Shown here: positions 1-10,975 of the stretch, piece by piece
How positions within the stretch are numbered: position 1 is the stretch's first letter
How the letters are laid out: each line of letters opens with the position of its first letter
Assembly: GCF_001189845.1 (NCBI RefSeq)
Contig: NZ_LFLZ01000012.1
Span: forward strand, 62,001 to 126,000
DNA: 64,000 nt
Origin: Bradyrhizobium tropiciagri
GTDB taxonomy: Bacteria; Pseudomonadota; Alphaproteobacteria; Rhizobiales; Xanthobacteraceae
Reading direction: 5' to 3'
Program-made: the position numbers and the translations under genes
The notes under the pieces: model-generated
What the model was told of the DNA's origin: nothing
Seen by the model: only the letters and a program-made list of their open reading frames with translations
Database searches by the model: none

Positions 1-1
1 G

Positions 2-3000
2 CTGGTCGGTCCGTATTTCGTAGACTGGAACCAGTTCAGGCCGCAGTTCGAGGCGGAGGCGTCCAAGATCATCGGCGCGCCGGTTCGCGTCGCCGGCAAT
101 CTCGACGCGCGTCTGCTTCCCGCGCCCTCGCTGCGGTTGAAAATCGTCACCGTCGGCGGCGCCAACGACGTGGGCAAGGTCCGGGCCGCCAATCTCGACG
201 TCGAGTTCAGCCTGAGCTCCCTGATGCGCGGCGAAGTGCGCGCGAACGAGCTCACCATCAATGGCCTGTCGCTCGATCTCGGGCTCGACCCGAAGGGGCG
301 GATCGACTGGTCGCCCTCGAGCGGGACCTTCAATCTGGCGTCGCTGGCGATCGACCGTCTCAATCTGACCGGCCGCGTCGCGCTGCACGATGCCGCGAGC
401 CGCAGCACGCTCGAGCTGAACGACATTGCCTTCAGCGGCGATGTCCGCTCGCTGGCCGGCGCGATCCGCGGCGACGGCAATTTCATGTTCGACGGCAACC
501 GCTACCCGTTTCGGATCTCCTCGGGGCAAAGCGCTGATGGCAGCGGCACCCGCCTGCACTTCAACATCGATCCCGGTCAGCGGCCGGTGTCCGCCGACCT
601 CGACGGCATCCTGACCTTCGAAGCCCGCGCGCCGCGGTTCGAGGGCACCGTGACGCTGGCGGGCACGCCGGGCCAGCGGGGCGGCAGCGACATGCCGCCC
701 TGGCGGATCGCCGCCAAGGTCAAGTCGGACTATTCGGCGGCACGTCTCGACCAGGTCGAGGTGAGCTATGGCGCCGAGGACCGCGCGCTGAAGCTCGCAG
801 GCAATGGCGATCTGCGATTCGGCACGTCGCCGCTGCTGCGCGCCTCGCTCGCGGCGCGGCAGCTCGATGGCGACAGGTTCGCCGCCAAGGATAGCGGCAA
901 GGACAGTGGCAACGGCAATGTCGAGCCGGTGCGCGTACTGCCGGCCATGCGTGCGGTGTTGTCGGGTCTTCCGCAAAGCCCGATACCGGCGCAGGTCGAG
1001 CTCACGTCCGAGCAGGTCATGCTCGGCGGCCGCCCGTTGCAGGACATCTCGGCCGAGCTGCAATCGGATGCGAAATCATGGACCGTACGCCGGCTGGAGT
1101 TTCGCGCGCCGGGATCGACGCGGGTCTCGATGAGCGGCGCCAGCGCGCAAGCCGGGGTCGCGAACAGCTTCAAGACCGCGCTCAACATCGAATCGTCCGA
1201 TCCCGATACGCTGATGACCTGGCTGCAGGGGCGGGGCGACATCGCCTATCGCAGCCAGAAGCCGCTCCGCTTGCGCGGCGACGTCACGGTGTCGCCATCA
1301 GGCTTTTCGATCGACGCCATGAAGGCGGAGATCGAGGGCGGCGCGCTCGAGGGCCGCATCGCGGTCGCGCATCGCGAGGCGACCAGCGGATCGAAGGTCG
1401 AGGCACAGTTGAAGGCGGAGCGGCTCGATCTCGATGCGACCGCGGCCTTCATCCGCTCACTGGCTGGTCCGCAAGCCGAATGGCCTGACGAGGCGCAGCT
1501 GTCGCTCGACGTCGGTCGCGCAATCTCCTCCGGGCAGGAATTGCGGCCGCTGCTGGCGAAGATCGCCTACAGCCCGAAGAGCATCGTGCTCGAGCGCGTG
1601 AAGATCGGTCAGCCCGACAACGTCACGCTGGACGGCAGCGGCAATTTCGACCGCGCCAATTCCACCGGCAAGCTCGCGGTCGACGCGACCGCCGCGTCGC
1701 TTGGCCGGCTTACGGCTGTCGTTCAGCCCTTTGCGCCGGCGCTTGCCGCGCGGCTCGGCGTGCTTCGTGCTGATGGCGGTCCGGTCCGCGCCAAGCTCGC
1801 ACTCGACCTCGGCAAGGGCAAGGCCGCGGATCGCGTCAGCGCGCGCGCGACGCTCGATCTCGACACGCGGCAGCTCAAGGGCAATACGGTGATCTCGGCG
1901 ACGCCGACGGTCGCCGCGATCCGCGCGCTGGATCTCGACGCGCTTCGCCGCAGCGACGCGACAGCCGAGGCGAAATTCTCGGCCAGCGAGGGCAATGCGC
2001 TGCTGGCGCTGCTTGGGCTCGACCATGCGGTCGCAGCCGGCGCGGGCGCGACGCAATTCGAAGGCACGGCGAGCGGCGCGTGGGGCGCGCCGTTGCGGCT
2101 CAAGGCCCGGCTCTGGGGCGCGGGGCTCGACGCGGATGCGGAAGGAACTGCCGAACCGTGGACCAAGGACGCGCCGGCGAGAGCAAATCGAGCGTCAGCC
2201 TCCGTGTCCGCAGCGCCGACATCAGTCCGCTGCTCAATCTGAAATCATCCGATCCGGTAGCGAACATCCGCCTGTCATCGAAGCTAACGCTCGCGGGCGA
2301 CAAACTGACCTTCGACGATCTCGACAGCATCGTCGCGGGTTCGCGGCTGCGCGGCCGACTGGCGCTGACGCTCGGCGATCAGAAAAGCGTCGATGGTGAA
2401 GTCGGCCTCGATCAGATCTCGCTCGCGCCGATCTTCGTTGCTGCGATCGGCGCAGCCGGGCACGATGCGACGGAGCCGCTCGGCCAGGGGCTGACGAGCG
2501 CCTGGCGCGGCAGGGTCACGTTCGAAGCGCTGCACGGTCTGCTGCCGGGCGGCGCCGAGCTGCAGCCGGTCAGCGGCACCATCAGGTCGGACGGGCAGTC
2601 CCTGACCTTCGACGGCATCAAGGGCAAGATCGGCGGCGGCGAGGCGAGCGCTTCGATCGATGCGCGACAGGGCGTCAATGGACTCGCCTTGAATGCAAAT
2701 GTGCAGTTCTCGGGCGTCGACGCTTCGGCCTTGCGCTATCGCAGTCTCGCGATGCCCAAGGGGCGTGCCGCAATGCAGATGACGTTGTTGACGCAGGGCC
2801 GCAGCGCTTCGGCGCTGATCGGCGCGTTGTCCGGCAGCGGCGCCGTGACGCTCGATGGGCTGAACCTTCCAGGCCTCGATCCGCGTGCGTTCGACGTCGC
2901 GATCCGCGCCAGCGATTCCGGTCAGGCGACCGACGATACGCGGTTGAGGCAGATCGTCGAACCGGCGCTGGCGGCAGGTCCGCTGTCGGTCGCCTCGGCG

Positions 3001-3665
3001 CAGATTCCCTTCAACATCCGCGACGGCCGCATCCGGGTCGGCGCCACCACGCTCGCGGCTGATGGTGCCAACGTCATCCTTTCCGGCGGCTACGACATTC
3101 CGGCCGACCAGGCCGACATCCGCGCCGCGCTGGCATCGACGCAGGTCGGCACCGCAAACAGCCACCCTGAAATCCAGCTGCTCGCCGTGGGCACGCCCGA
3201 CGGATTGTCGCGCAGCATCGACATTGCGGCGTTGTCGTCGTGGCTCGCGGTGCGCGCGATCGACCGGGAGACCAGGCGGCTCGATGCGATCGAACGCGGC
3301 GAGCCCGCGCCGCCGCCGACCCCGGCGGCCCTTCCGCCTCCCGCCGCGCCGGCGCTGATGGGTCCAACTCGAATTCGGCGGGAGCGCCTTCCGCCAACTT
3401 GCCGGCGCCCGGCCCCGATCCGCGCCGCGTGCCGCCGAAGCCGAAGATCGTTGCGCCGCGGCCGCCGGCTGTCCCGCCGGTCGCCGCCGCGCCCGTCATT
3501 GCGCCGTCTGCGCCGGTCGTAAGCCAGCCGCAGCTGGCGCCGTTGCCGCCGCCGATCGAGGTCAAGCCGGCGCCCGGCGCGGCCAGGTCGAGGCCGCTGC
3601 GGCCGCCATTGTCGCTGACGCCGCAGGTCGCCAATCCGCCGCCACGGCCGGCGATGCAGAACTAG
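2..3665 (+). pseudogene. AsmA family protein, 5'-partial, two apparent frameshifts
   Basis: Large AsmA-like protein, a family tied to outer-membrane biogenesis and lipid transport between membranes. The reading frame is already open at base 2 (VGPYFVDWNQFRPQFEAEAS), the usual AsmA N-terminal region just after a signal anchor, so the true start lies upstream of the window. The frame moves from 2 to 1 near 2172 (…TKDAPA to ESKSSVSLRVRSADIS…) and from 1 to 3 near 3360 (…APALMG to SNSNSAGAPSANLPAP…). Both are net -1 changes and the protein reads through sensibly if one base is restored at each point. The C-terminus is a Pro/Ala-rich tail ending NPPPRPAMQN. Either a decayed gene or an intact gene with two consensus errors; I favour the latter. 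Confidence 0.8.
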
Positions 3666-3730
3666 AAACGCGCTTTCAAGCGAAGCAGGCGCCGGTTCGC
3701 GTGAAGAAACGCGTCGGACGACGCGCCGGC

Positions 3731-4084
3731 TCACGATTGGTGCTGGAGAATATTGATCAACCGGCCGAAGGGATCGCGGACGAAGAAGCGCCGCACGCCC
3801 CACGGCTCGTCCGCCGGTCCGTACTCGATCGCGATGCCGGCAGCCTGCATCCGGTGCAGCGCTTCATCGAGGTCGTCGACCTCGATCGAGAGATCAGGCA
3901 CCGGCGTGCCGGAGCCACCTTCGGAAGCGAAGCTGATTTGAACCTGCATTGTTTCGGATGAGCCGTAAGTCGCAACCCAACCGAAATCCATCAGCGGCTC
4001 GAGGCCCAGGATGTCCCGATAGAATGACTGTGCTGCCGCGATGTCAGATGCGGCAACATTCGCGACAATGCGACTGACCTTCAT
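3731..4084 (-). CDS. VOC (glyoxalase/bleomycin-resistance) family protein
   Basis: A 117-residue single-domain vicinal oxygen chelate protein. It starts MKVSRIVANVAASD, has the SFYRDILGLE segment typical of the first beta-alpha-beta-beta-beta unit (residues about 20-29), and closes with VRDPFGRLINILQ, the standard last strand. Members bind a divalent metal and act on small substrates or sequester drugs. Nothing in the sequence identifies the substrate. It is convergent with the AsmA gene upstream and not in an obvious operon. Confidence 0.85.
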   Translation of the reverse strand: MKVSRIVANVAASDIAAAQSFYRDILGLEPLMDFGWVATYGSSETMQVQISFASEGGSGTPVPDLSIEVDDLDEALHRMQAAGIAIEYGPADEPWGVRRFFVRDPFGRLINILQHQS

Positions 4085-4140
4085 GCTGAAGTCCGCGCCG
4101 CGGAACGACCGTCTGTTGCAGCGACGGTCGGTGAGGGCCG

Positions 4141-4416
4141 TCAGGCCTGCTGGCGCGTGTCGACCTGCTGCGGCCTGACATCCGTCGGCACCGCCGGAGT
4201 GGCGCGCGAGCGGAAATAGTCGAGCACGAAAAGCCGGATAGCGGAGGACAAATTGCCCTGCTGACGGTTGCTGTCGATCTCGCCGACCAATTCAGACAAC
4301 GTCATGTTCCGCAGACCGGAAATCTCCTTCATGCCGTTCCAGAAGGCTTCCTCGAGGCTGACGCTGGTCTTGTGACCGGCAACGACGATCGAACGCTTGA
4401 CGACGGGAGACTTCAT
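4141..4416 (-). CDS. Ribbon-helix-helix domain protein
   Basis: A 91-residue RHH-type DNA-binding protein. The KSPVVKRSIVVAGHKTSVSLEEAFWNGMKEISG region gives the strand plus first helix, and MTLSELVGEID the second helix. Its start overlaps the stop of the upstream DUF4169 gene by ATGA, so the two are translationally coupled. This pair (DUF4169 then RHH) is common upstream of fumC in Rhizobiales. The role is unknown; it is probably a small transcription factor. Confidence 0.85.
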   Translation of the reverse strand: MKSPVVKRSIVVAGHKTSVSLEEAFWNGMKEISGLRNMTLSELVGEIDSNRQQGNLSSAIRLFVLDYFRSRATPAVPTDVRPQQVDTRQQA

Positions 4417-4616
4417 GATGCGTCTCCACTGTCGATACGCTTCGGACCCAGGAGGTGCTGATCGAGCGCACGCGCGCTGCGCTCACCGAGAAATTCGTCA
4501 CGCGCTCGTTCAGATTTGGTGCGACCGAATAGCGCACGATTGGCTTCGGCCTGCTTCGCTGCTTGTTCGCGCTCACCGCGCTTCTTGAATCGTTTCAAGT
4601 TGACCACGTCGCCCAT
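4413..4616 (-). CDS. DUF4169 family protein
   Basis: A 67-residue basic protein. I chose the start at 4616 (MGDVVNLKRFKK) because the family begins this way; an ATG further upstream would add a poorly conserved leader. The body is highly charged, with KRGEREQAAKQAEANRALFGRTK followed by a helix, and matches DUF4169 in length and composition. It overlaps the RHH gene by four bases. Function unknown. Confidence 0.8.
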   Translation of the reverse strand: MGDVVNLKRFKKRGEREQAAKQAEANRALFGRTKSERARDEFLGERSARALDQHLLGPKRIDSGDAS

Positions 4617-4892
4617 GCTCGTCGTCCTCATCGTCCCCAAAGCGGAATTGGTGATGCATCGTGACGAAAGCAAGAGCGATCGCGCTGCGCGCCCGGCTCG
4701 ATACCCATCCCGAATCCCCGTTTGACGCTTGTGATAGCATCAAAGAATCCATTTCGCTCTGCGAAAACTAGACGTCTGTACCATGCGCCAGCGCAGAGCT
4801 GATAGGCAACTCGCCTTAGTCTTTAGGCGTTATGATCCATAATTATATCACGCGCGCTGACCGTAATTATCCGGACATTGCGCGTCGTCCGC

Positions 4893-6308
4893 TCAGCCGG
4901 GGTGTGTCATTTTGTCCGGCTGCACGAGGCGATCAAATTCATCCGCGGACACAAATCCGAGCCGCAAAGCCTCTTCCTTCAACGTCGTTCCGTGCGCATG
5001 CGCGGACTTCGCGACCTTCGCTGCATTATCGTAGCCGATCTTCGGCGCGAGCGCCGTCACCAGCATCAGCGAGCGCTGCATCAGCTCGTTGATGCGCTTT
5101 TCGTCGGCGCGTATGCCGACAACGCAATGCTCAGTAAATGAGCGGACAACGTCGGACAGCAACTGAATGGAATTTATCATACAATATGCCAACACGGGCT
5201 TGTACACGTTGAGCTCGAAATGGCCCTGGCTGCCGGCAACGGTGATCGTGGTCTGATTGCCGAACACCTGGCAGCAGACCATGGTCATGGCTTCGCACTG
5301 GGTCGGATTGACCTTGCCCGGCATGATCGACGAGCCCGGCTCGTTCTCCGGCAGGATCAACTCGCCGAGGCCAGAGCGTGGGCCCGAGCCGAGGAAGCGG
5401 ATGTCGTTGGCGATCTTGAACAGGCCGGTCGCTACCGAATTGATTGCGCCATGCACCAGCACGTAGGCGTCGTTGGAAGCGAGCGCCTCGAACTTGTTTG
5501 CGGCGCTGGTGAACGGCAGCCTGGTAATCGCGGCGACATGCTTGGCGAAGGCGCCGGCGAATTCCGGCTTCGAGTTGAGGCCGGTGCCAACGGCAGTGCC
5601 GCCCTGCGCGAGCGGAAACAGCTCTTTCACGGCGGTGTGCAGCCGCGCGATGCCGCTCTCGACCTGCGCGGCGTAGCCGGAGAATTCCTGGCCGAGCGTC
5701 AGCGGTGTCGCGTCCTGGGTGTGCGTGCGTCCGATCTTCACGATCTTGGCGAACGCCTCCTGCTTCTGGTGCAGCGCCTGATGCAACCCGGTGAGGGCAG
5801 GGATCAGGTCGGCGATGATGCGATCAGCTGCCGCGATATGCATCGCGGTCGGAAACGAGTCGTTCGACGACTGGCTCATGTTGACGTGATCGTTCGGATG
5901 GATCGGCTGCTTGGCGCCGAGCTCGCCGCCGAGCATCTGGTTGGCGCGGTTGGCGATCACTTCGTTCACGTTCATGTTGGTCTGCGTGCCCGAGCCGGTC
6001 TGAAACACGACCAGCGGAAAATGATCGTCGCGCTTGCCGTCGATCACTTCCCTGGCGGCGCTGATGATCGCGTCGGCGCGGCGTGCATCGAGCTGGCCGA
6101 GTTCGCGATTGGTCTCGGCCGCCGCGAGCTTGACGATGGCGAGTGCATGAATGATCGCGATCGGCATCCGGTCGTGGCCAATCTTGAAATTCTGCCGCGA
6201 GCGCTCGGTCTGCGCGCCCCAGTAGCGATCGGCGGCGACGTCGATCGGACCGAAGCTGTCGGTCTCGCTGCGGGTGGCGGCGTTGGATGGTGTCGTCGAT
6301 TGAGCCAT
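4893..6308 (-). CDS. fumC: Class II fumarate hydratase
   Basis: Iron-independent fumarase of the TCA cycle that interconverts fumarate and L-malate in the cytosol as a homotetramer. The 471-residue protein carries the superfamily signature [11 protein letters not shown] and the active-site segments [11 protein letters not shown] and [11 protein letters not shown]. The start is set at [17 protein letters not shown], where family homology begins; the reading frame is open upstream but not conserved. It stands alone on the minus strand, with the DUF4169/RHH pair downstream. Confidence 0.97.
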   Translation of the reverse strand: MAQSTTPSNAATRSETDSFGPIDVAADRYWGAQTERSRQNFKIGHDRMPIAIIHALAIVKLAAAETNRELGQLDARRADAIISAAREVIDGKRDDHFPLVVFQTGSGTQTNMNVNEVIANRANQMLGGELGAKQPIHPNDHVNMSQSSNDSFPTAMHIAAADRIIADLIPALTGLHQALHQKQEAFAKIVKIGRTHTQDATPLTLGQEFSGYAAQVESGIARLHTAVKELFPLAQGGTAVGTGLNSKPEFAGAFAKHVAAITRLPFTSAANKFEALASNDAYVLVHGAINSVATGLFKIANDIRFLGSGPRSGLGELILPENEPGSSIMPGKVNPTQCEAMTMVCCQVFGNQTTITVAGSQGHFELNVYKPVLAYCMINSIQLLSDVVRSFTEHCVVGIRADEKRINELMQRSLMLVTALAPKIGYDNAAKVAKSAHAHGTTLKEEALRLGFVSADEFDRLVQPDKMTHPG

Positions 6309-6486
6309 GAATGCTCTCCGTTGCGTCATCGGCACGTGATCCGGCATGACGCCGGGGCTCTCCGCCGCGGCAACGCCAAAGCGGCCGCGCGAAGACACGT
6401 TCATGCAGAAGATAATCCGGGATGACGATCTGTCATCCCGGCTCCTGCACGCATCCTACAAGGTCGAGGATCGATCTGCGTTTAGA

Positions 6487-7008
6487 TTATTTCTTGCGGA
6501 AGCGGTCCAACCGCACCACCTCGGCGCCCTCGCTGGGCTTCGCCGGCTCCTGCTCGGTCTCGGCCGTCTCGGTCTCGACCGCCGCCCGGGCAGCCGGTGC
6601 GGGAAGGGGAGCGGCCGGTGCCGTCGCGGGTGGAGCTTCCTCGGACAGCGCATCCGAGACGTCGAACCGCAGGTCGAACGGTGCCGACGGATCGAGGAAA
6701 CGCGTCACCGCCGCGAACGGCACGTTGAGCCGCTCGGGAATCCCGCCGAACGACAGGCCGACCTCGAAGCGGTCCTCGGTCACCACCAGATCCCAGAACT
6801 GGTGTTGCAGGATGATGGTCATCTCCTCCGGATACTGCGCGAGCAGCCGGGGCGACAGCTTCACGCCGTCGCCGTGCGAGAGGAAGGTGATGTAGAAATG
6901 ATGCTCACCCGGCAGGCCATGTTCGGCCGCGTCGGACAACACCCGGCGCAGCACCCCGCGCAGCGCGTCGCGCGCCAGCACGTCATATCGGATGTGATCG
7001 GTCGCCAT
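6487..7008 (-). CDS. sspB: SspB-type ClpXP adaptor (stringent starvation protein B)
   Basis: A 173-residue alpha-proteobacterial SspB. The N-terminal fold (residues 1 to about 120) includes HFYITFLSHGDGV and LSFGGIPERLNVPFAAVTRFLDPS, the core that binds ssrA-tagged peptides. A low-complexity Ala/Pro/Glu linker follows, then a short C-terminal motif (VVRLDRFRKK) that docks on ClpX. It delivers tmRNA-tagged proteins to ClpXP. The tmRNA gene lies about 120 bp upstream on the same strand, so tag and adaptor are neighbours here. Confidence 0.92.
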   Translation of the reverse strand: MATDHIRYDVLARDALRGVLRRVLSDAAEHGLPGEHHFYITFLSHGDGVKLSPRLLAQYPEEMTIILQHQFWDLVVTEDRFEVGLSFGGIPERLNVPFAAVTRFLDPSAPFDLRFDVSDALSEEAPPATAPAAPLPAPAARAAVETETAETEQEPAKPSEGAEVVRLDRFRKK

Positions 7009-7126
7009 GGTGATCCTGTCGCTTCGAAAATAGCCGGTGTGGCTCGCCGGATGATCCGACTCGCCCGCTTTGGCCCCATGCTACCTCGCCGGGAGCCGGA
7101 AATCAGTAGGGCTGGCAGCTGAAATA

Positions 7127-7485
7127 GGGGGCGGACGCCCGATCGGAAATAAAGTGGAGGCTTCTGTTGCCAGGTGCCTCCGAACCCCGCCTAACGGAGC
7201 TTAACCCGTTAGGACTTTAAGATGGTCTTTCAAACTGCGTTACGCAGCCTGAGCAACCGGAGCAAAGTTGTCGTTGGCAACTATTGCATTGGCCCGATGT
7301 CGGCGGAACCATACCGAGAAAAAACACGCCCTTTACGCCCTCGTCGATCCTATTTCGCCCCCGCCAAAAGCCACCGAAAACGGCTCGAGATGGGTTTTGG
7401 TGGAGGCGCCGGGTACCGCCCCCGGGTCCGAATGGTTTATTGCGACGGTCATTTATTTCCATAGCCGGCGAACCGGCACCCCCAA
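7127..7485 (-). ncRNA. ssrA: tmRNA, circularly permuted two-piece form
   Basis: On the minus strand the acceptor piece comes first. It ends in a T-arm and 3' CCACCA at 7403-7398. The coding piece follows from about 7365 (GGCGGGGGCGAAATAGGATC…). The tag frame is 7278-7240 and reads ANDNFAPVAQAA then TAA, a Bradyrhizobium-type tag. Two stem-rich stretches follow (GGAGGC…GCCTCC and CCTAACGG…CCGTTAGG), and the end near 7127 (GGGCGTCCGCCCCC) pairs with the start region. The order acceptor-then-coding is the permuted arrangement known in alphaproteobacteria. Outer ends are estimated to within about 10 bases. Confidence 0.93.
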
Positions 7486-7591
7486 TATAGCGGCAAAGCG
7501 ATAGAAAAACAGAGCCGATTCAGACCCTTTCCGCTGTGAAAACACGCCGATTTGCGTTGGCCGGCCTCCTGACGCCGTTCTAGATTTGCCC

Positions 7592-8203
7592 ATGCCCCCG
7601 GAATCCCCGCCGGTTGCCACCCCGGCGCCGGATGCCTCCGCACCGTCCCCAGCCCTGCAGCCGGGCCTGCTCGAGCTGTTCCTGGCCTTTGCCAAGATGT
7701 CGCTGGCCGGCTTTGGCGGGGTCCTGGTCTGGGCCCGGCGGGCGATCGTCGAACAGCACCGCTGGATGACGGCGGAGGAGTTCAACGAGACCTTCGCGCT
7801 GTGCCATTTCCTGCCAGGTCCGAACATCGTCAACCTGTCGGTCGTGTTCGGCTCGCGCTTCCGCGGCATCGCTGGCGGGCTGGCGGCCTTTGCCGGGCTG
7901 GTCGGGCCGCCGATGGTGATCGCGACCATCCTTGCCGCGCTCTACGCCCGCTACGGCGACGTCGACGTGCTGCGCCGGACGCTTGCCGGCGTGGCCTGTG
8001 CCGCGGTCGGGCTGTTGTTCGCTGTCGTCCTCAAGATGATGATGCCGCTCCTGAAGCGGCGTGATGTCACAGGCCTCGTCATTCTGGCCGCGGTTTTCGT
8101 CGCGATCGGACTGATCCGATGGCCGTTGCAGATCGTGCTGCTGGTGGCGATCCCGCTCAGCCTCGCGATCACGATCCTGACCCGCCGCATGGTGAAGGCA
8201 TGA
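7592..8203 (+). CDS. Chromate transporter, N-terminal half-protein
   Basis: A 203-residue CHR-family half transporter of five or six membrane segments after a Pro/Ala-rich leader. The signature FAKMSLAGFGGVLVWARR and the LPGPNIVNLSVVFG loop are characteristic. Short-chain CHR proteins occur as gene pairs with opposite topology that together export chromate. The second half begins within the stop codon (ATGA overlap at 8200). The ATG at 7592 is used; a TTG two codons earlier is also possible. Confidence 0.9.
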   Translation: MPPESPPVATPAPDASAPSPALQPGLLELFLAFAKMSLAGFGGVLVWARRAIVEQHRWMTAEEFNETFALCHFLPGPNIVNLSVVFGSRFRGIAGGLAAFAGLVGPPMVIATILAALYARYGDVDVLRRTLAGVACAAVGLLFAVVLKMMMPLLKRRDVTGLVILAAVFVAIGLIRWPLQIVLLVAIPLSLAITILTRRMVKA

Positions 8204-8733
8204 ACTCGGAGTCCAACCCGATCGCGGCGCTGCTCTGGACCTTCGGCCTGATGTCGCTGTTTGCGGTCGGCGGCGCCAATTCGGCGATCCCCGAAATGCA
8301 CCGCGCCGCCGTCGGCGTGCATCACTGGCTGACCGACAAGCAATTCGCCGACGTATTTGCGATCTCGCAGCTCTCGCCGGGGCCGAACGTGCTGATTGTG
8401 ACGCTGATAGGCTATTCTGTCGCAGGCGTTGCCGGAGCATTGGCTGCAACGGTTGCGATGTGCGGACCGACGGCGCTGCTTGCCTATTATGTGAGCCGTT
8501 TCCTCGATCGTTCGCGCGATGCGCGCTGGCCTGCGATCATCCAGGCGGCATTGGTTCCGCTGTCGATCGGCCTGATGGCCGCCTCGGGCCTGATCGTGGC
8601 GCAGACATCAGACCAAAGTTGGATCGCAGTCCTGATCACCATTGTCGCAGCTGCGCTTGCTTTTGCGACGCGGATCAATCCTTTGTGGATGTTACTCGCC
8701 GGAGGTCTCTTGGGTTTTGCTGGCGTTGTCTGA
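8200..8733 (+). CDS. Chromate transporter, C-terminal half-protein
   Basis: A 177-residue partner of the preceding gene. The family motifs recur: LWTFGLMSLFAVGGANSAIP and FAISQLSPGPNVLIVTLIGY, followed by four or more hydrophobic segments. Its start overlaps the upstream stop by four bases, so the pair is translationally coupled and probably forms a heterodimeric chromate or anion exporter in the inner membrane. Chromate as the physiological substrate is a family assumption. Confidence 0.9.
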   Translation: MNSESNPIAALLWTFGLMSLFAVGGANSAIPEMHRAAVGVHHWLTDKQFADVFAISQLSPGPNVLIVTLIGYSVAGVAGALAATVAMCGPTALLAYYVSRFLDRSRDARWPAIIQAALVPLSIGLMAASGLIVAQTSDQSWIAVLITIVAAALAFATRINPLWMLLAGGLLGFAGVV

Positions 8734-8827
8734 CGAAAATCGCTAGCAAGGCTTTTGGTCAACGCACCGCAAGCCAAGCCATTCAATCAATACGGGCGGG
8801 ACAGCCCTGACGGGGGGAAGCGAAGTC

Positions 8828-9328
8828 ATGAGCGATACGCCGAGCGAGGCGCCGGTCAAATCGATCTTGCCGAAATGGGTGCGCGGCCCGCAGGACTTTG
8901 TCGGCGGGCTCGCCATGATGGCGGTTGCGCTGTTTGCCTTGTGGGCTTCCAGCGATTTGCAGGGCATGCACGGATTTTCGTTCGGCGCCGGAACCGCGCC
9001 GCGGATGTTCGCCGTGCTGCTGCTGTTGCTCGGCGGCGCCGTCGCGCTGATGGGAATTCTGAAGGACGGTCCGCACATCGCGGCGTATTCCTGGCGCGGA
9101 CCGCTGTTCGTGTCGGCGGCAATCGTGTTCTTCGCATTGGCGATCCGCCCGCTCGGGCTCGTCGTCTCCGCCTTTGCCGCCTTCCTGATCGCGGCGATGG
9201 GCTCGCATGAGACGAAATGGGTCGAAGCCATCATCGTCGGCGCCTGCCTGACAGTCGGCTGCGCGCTGCTTTTCCCCTATGTGCTGGGACTTCCGATGCC
9301 GATGTTCCCGCGTTTCCTGATCCAGTGA
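8828..9328 (+). CDS. tctB: Tripartite tricarboxylate transporter, small subunit TctB
   Basis: A 166-residue membrane protein with about four hydrophobic segments, matching the small TctB subunit of TTT-family secondary transporters. Features include VGGLAMMAVALFALW, the AGTAPRMFAVLLLLLGGAVAL region and a short loop between helices. It lies immediately upstream of tctA, and tctC completes the set. The transported carboxylate cannot be inferred. Confidence 0.88.
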   Translation: MSDTPSEAPVKSILPKWVRGPQDFVGGLAMMAVALFALWASSDLQGMHGFSFGAGTAPRMFAVLLLLLGGAVALMGILKDGPHIAAYSWRGPLFVSAAIVFFALAIRPLGLVVSAFAAFLIAAMGSHETKWVEAIIVGACLTVGCALLFPYVLGLPMPMFPRFLIQ

Positions 9329-9335
9329 GGGCGTG

Positions 9336-10850
9336 ATGGAACTGTTTGCCAATCTCGCCCACGGTTTCGTGGTTGCGTTCTCGCCGATCAATCTGCTGAT
9401 GTGCCTGATCGGTGCGCTGGTCGGCACGCTGGTCGGCGTGCTGCCGGGCATCGGCACCATCGCCACCGTCGCCATGCTGCTGCCGATCACCTTCGGCCTG
9501 CCGCCGGTCGGTGCGCTGATCATGCTCGCCGGCATCTATTACGGCGCGCAATATGGCGGTTCGACCACCTCGATCCTGGTCAACATTCCAGGCGAGGCGA
9601 CCTCCGTGGTCACCGCGCTCGACGGCCACCAGATGGCCAAGCAGGGCCGTGCCGGTCCGGCGCTCGCGATCGCCGCGATCGGCTCGTTCTTCGCGGGCTG
9701 CGTCGCGACCGTGCTGATCGCCGTGCTCGGCGCGCCGCTGACCAAGCTCGCGCTGGCGTTCGGCCCGGCCGAATATTTCTCGCTGATGGTGCTTGGCCTG
9801 ATCTTCGCCGTGGTGCTCGCCAAGGGCTCGGTGCTGAAGGCGATCGCGATGATCGTGTTCGGCCTGTTGCTGTCGATGGTCGGCTCCGACATCGAGACCG
9901 GCGCCTCGCGCATGGCCTTCAACATCCCCGAGCTTGCCGACGGCCTCGGCTTTGCCACGGTGGCGATGGGCGTGTTCGGCTTCGCCGAGATCATCCGCAA
10001 CCTCGACCATGGCGCGGAGATGGACCGCAACCTGGTGCAGCAGAAGATCACCGGCCTGATGCCGACCAGGAAGGACCTGATCGACTCCTCGCCGGCGATC
10101 CTGCGCGGCACGGTGCTCGGCTCGATCCTCGGCATCCTGCCGGGCGGCGGCGCGGTGATCGCGTCGTTCGCGGCCTATACGCTGGAGAAGAAGCTGGCGA
10201 AGAATCCGTCGCGGTTCGGCCGCGGCGCGATCGAGGGCGTGGCGGCGCCGGAAAGCGCCAACAACGCCGCGGCGCAGACCTCGTTCATCCCGCTGCTCAC
10301 GCTCGGCATCCCGCCGAACGCGGTGATGGCGTTGATGGTCGGCGCGATGACCATTCATGGCATCGTGCCGGGTCCGCAGGTGATGCAGAAGCAGCCCGAC
10401 CTGGTCTGGGGCATGATCGCCTCGATGTGGATCGGCAATCTGATGCTGATCATCATCAATCTGCCGCTGGTCGGCATCTGGGTCCGTCTGCTGCGGGTGC
10501 CGTACCGGCTGATGTTCCCCTCGATCGTGGTGTTCTGCGCGATCGGCATCTACTCGGTGAACAACGCGCCGGTCGATGTCGTGCTCGCAGGCGCGTTCGG
10601 CCTCGTCGGCTACTGGTTGATCAAGCACGATTTCGAGCCGGCGCCGTTGCTGCTCGGCATGGTGCTGGGCCCGCTGATGGAAGAGAACCTGCGTCGCGCA
10701 TTGCTGATCTCGCGCGGCGACTGGAGCGTATTCCTGTCGCGGCCGCTGTCGGCGGTGCTGCTGGCGATTGCGGCGGGTCTGTTGGTGCTTGCCGTGCTGC
10801 CGACCTTGCGTGCGAAGCGCGACGAAGTGTTCGTCGAGTCTGAGGGCTAG
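9336..10850 (+). CDS. tctA: Tripartite tricarboxylate transporter, large permease TctA
   Basis: A 504-residue polytopic permease of the TTT family. It carries the diagnostic TctA segments [32 protein letters not shown] and [20 protein letters not shown]. The ATG at 9336 follows tctB by seven bases; a GTG at 9333 is also possible. With TctB it forms the membrane unit that imports a carboxylate delivered by the periplasmic TctC-type protein. A palindromic repeat and a terminator follow, separating it from tctC. Confidence 0.95.
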   Translation: MELFANLAHGFVVAFSPINLLMCLIGALVGTLVGVLPGIGTIATVAMLLPITFGLPPVGALIMLAGIYYGAQYGGSTTSILVNIPGEATSVVTALDGHQMAKQGRAGPALAIAAIGSFFAGCVATVLIAVLGAPLTKLALAFGPAEYFSLMVLGLIFAVVLAKGSVLKAIAMIVFGLLLSMVGSDIETGASRMAFNIPELADGLGFATVAMGVFGFAEIIRNLDHGAEMDRNLVQQKITGLMPTRKDLIDSSPAILRGTVLGSILGILPGGGAVIASFAAYTLEKKLAKNPSRFGRGAIEGVAAPESANNAAAQTSFIPLLTLGIPPNAVMALMVGAMTIHGIVPGPQVMQKQPDLVWGMIASMWIGNLMLIIINLPLVGIWVRLLRVPYRLMFPSIVVFCAIGIYSVNNAPVDVVLAGAFGLVGYWLIKHDFEPAPLLLGMVLGPLMEENLRRALLISRGDWSVFLSRPLSAVLLAIAAGLLVLAVLPTLRAKRDEVFVESEG

Positions 10851-10898
10851 AGCATGATCCGGAAAAGTGTGAAGCGGTTTTCCGGATAGATCATGCTC
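10850..10898. repeat. Palindromic intergenic repeat, Bradyrhizobium type
   Basis: A near-perfect hairpin with arms GAGCATGATC / GATCATGCTC and inner arms CCGGAAAA / TTTTCCGG around a GTGTGAAGCGG loop. It begins at the last base of the tctA stop codon. From memory, this palindrome type is scattered between genes in Bradyrhizobium genomes; I see only one copy in this window. Confidence 0.75.
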
Positions 10899-10975
10899 AA
10901 ACAAGGAGCGCCGGCCCTGCGTCGGCGCGCCGCAGGCGGAAGTCGAATCGACTCGCGATGTCGTCTCATGAAATG

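Noticed and set aside
5220..6425. 401-codon open frame antisense to fumC
   Set aside because: Mirror of a conserved enzyme gene in high-GC DNA; no family features.
9231..10904. 557-codon open frame antisense to tctA
   Set aside because: Composition is that of a high-GC shadow frame (His/Arg/Gln-rich) and it covers the well-supported tctA gene.
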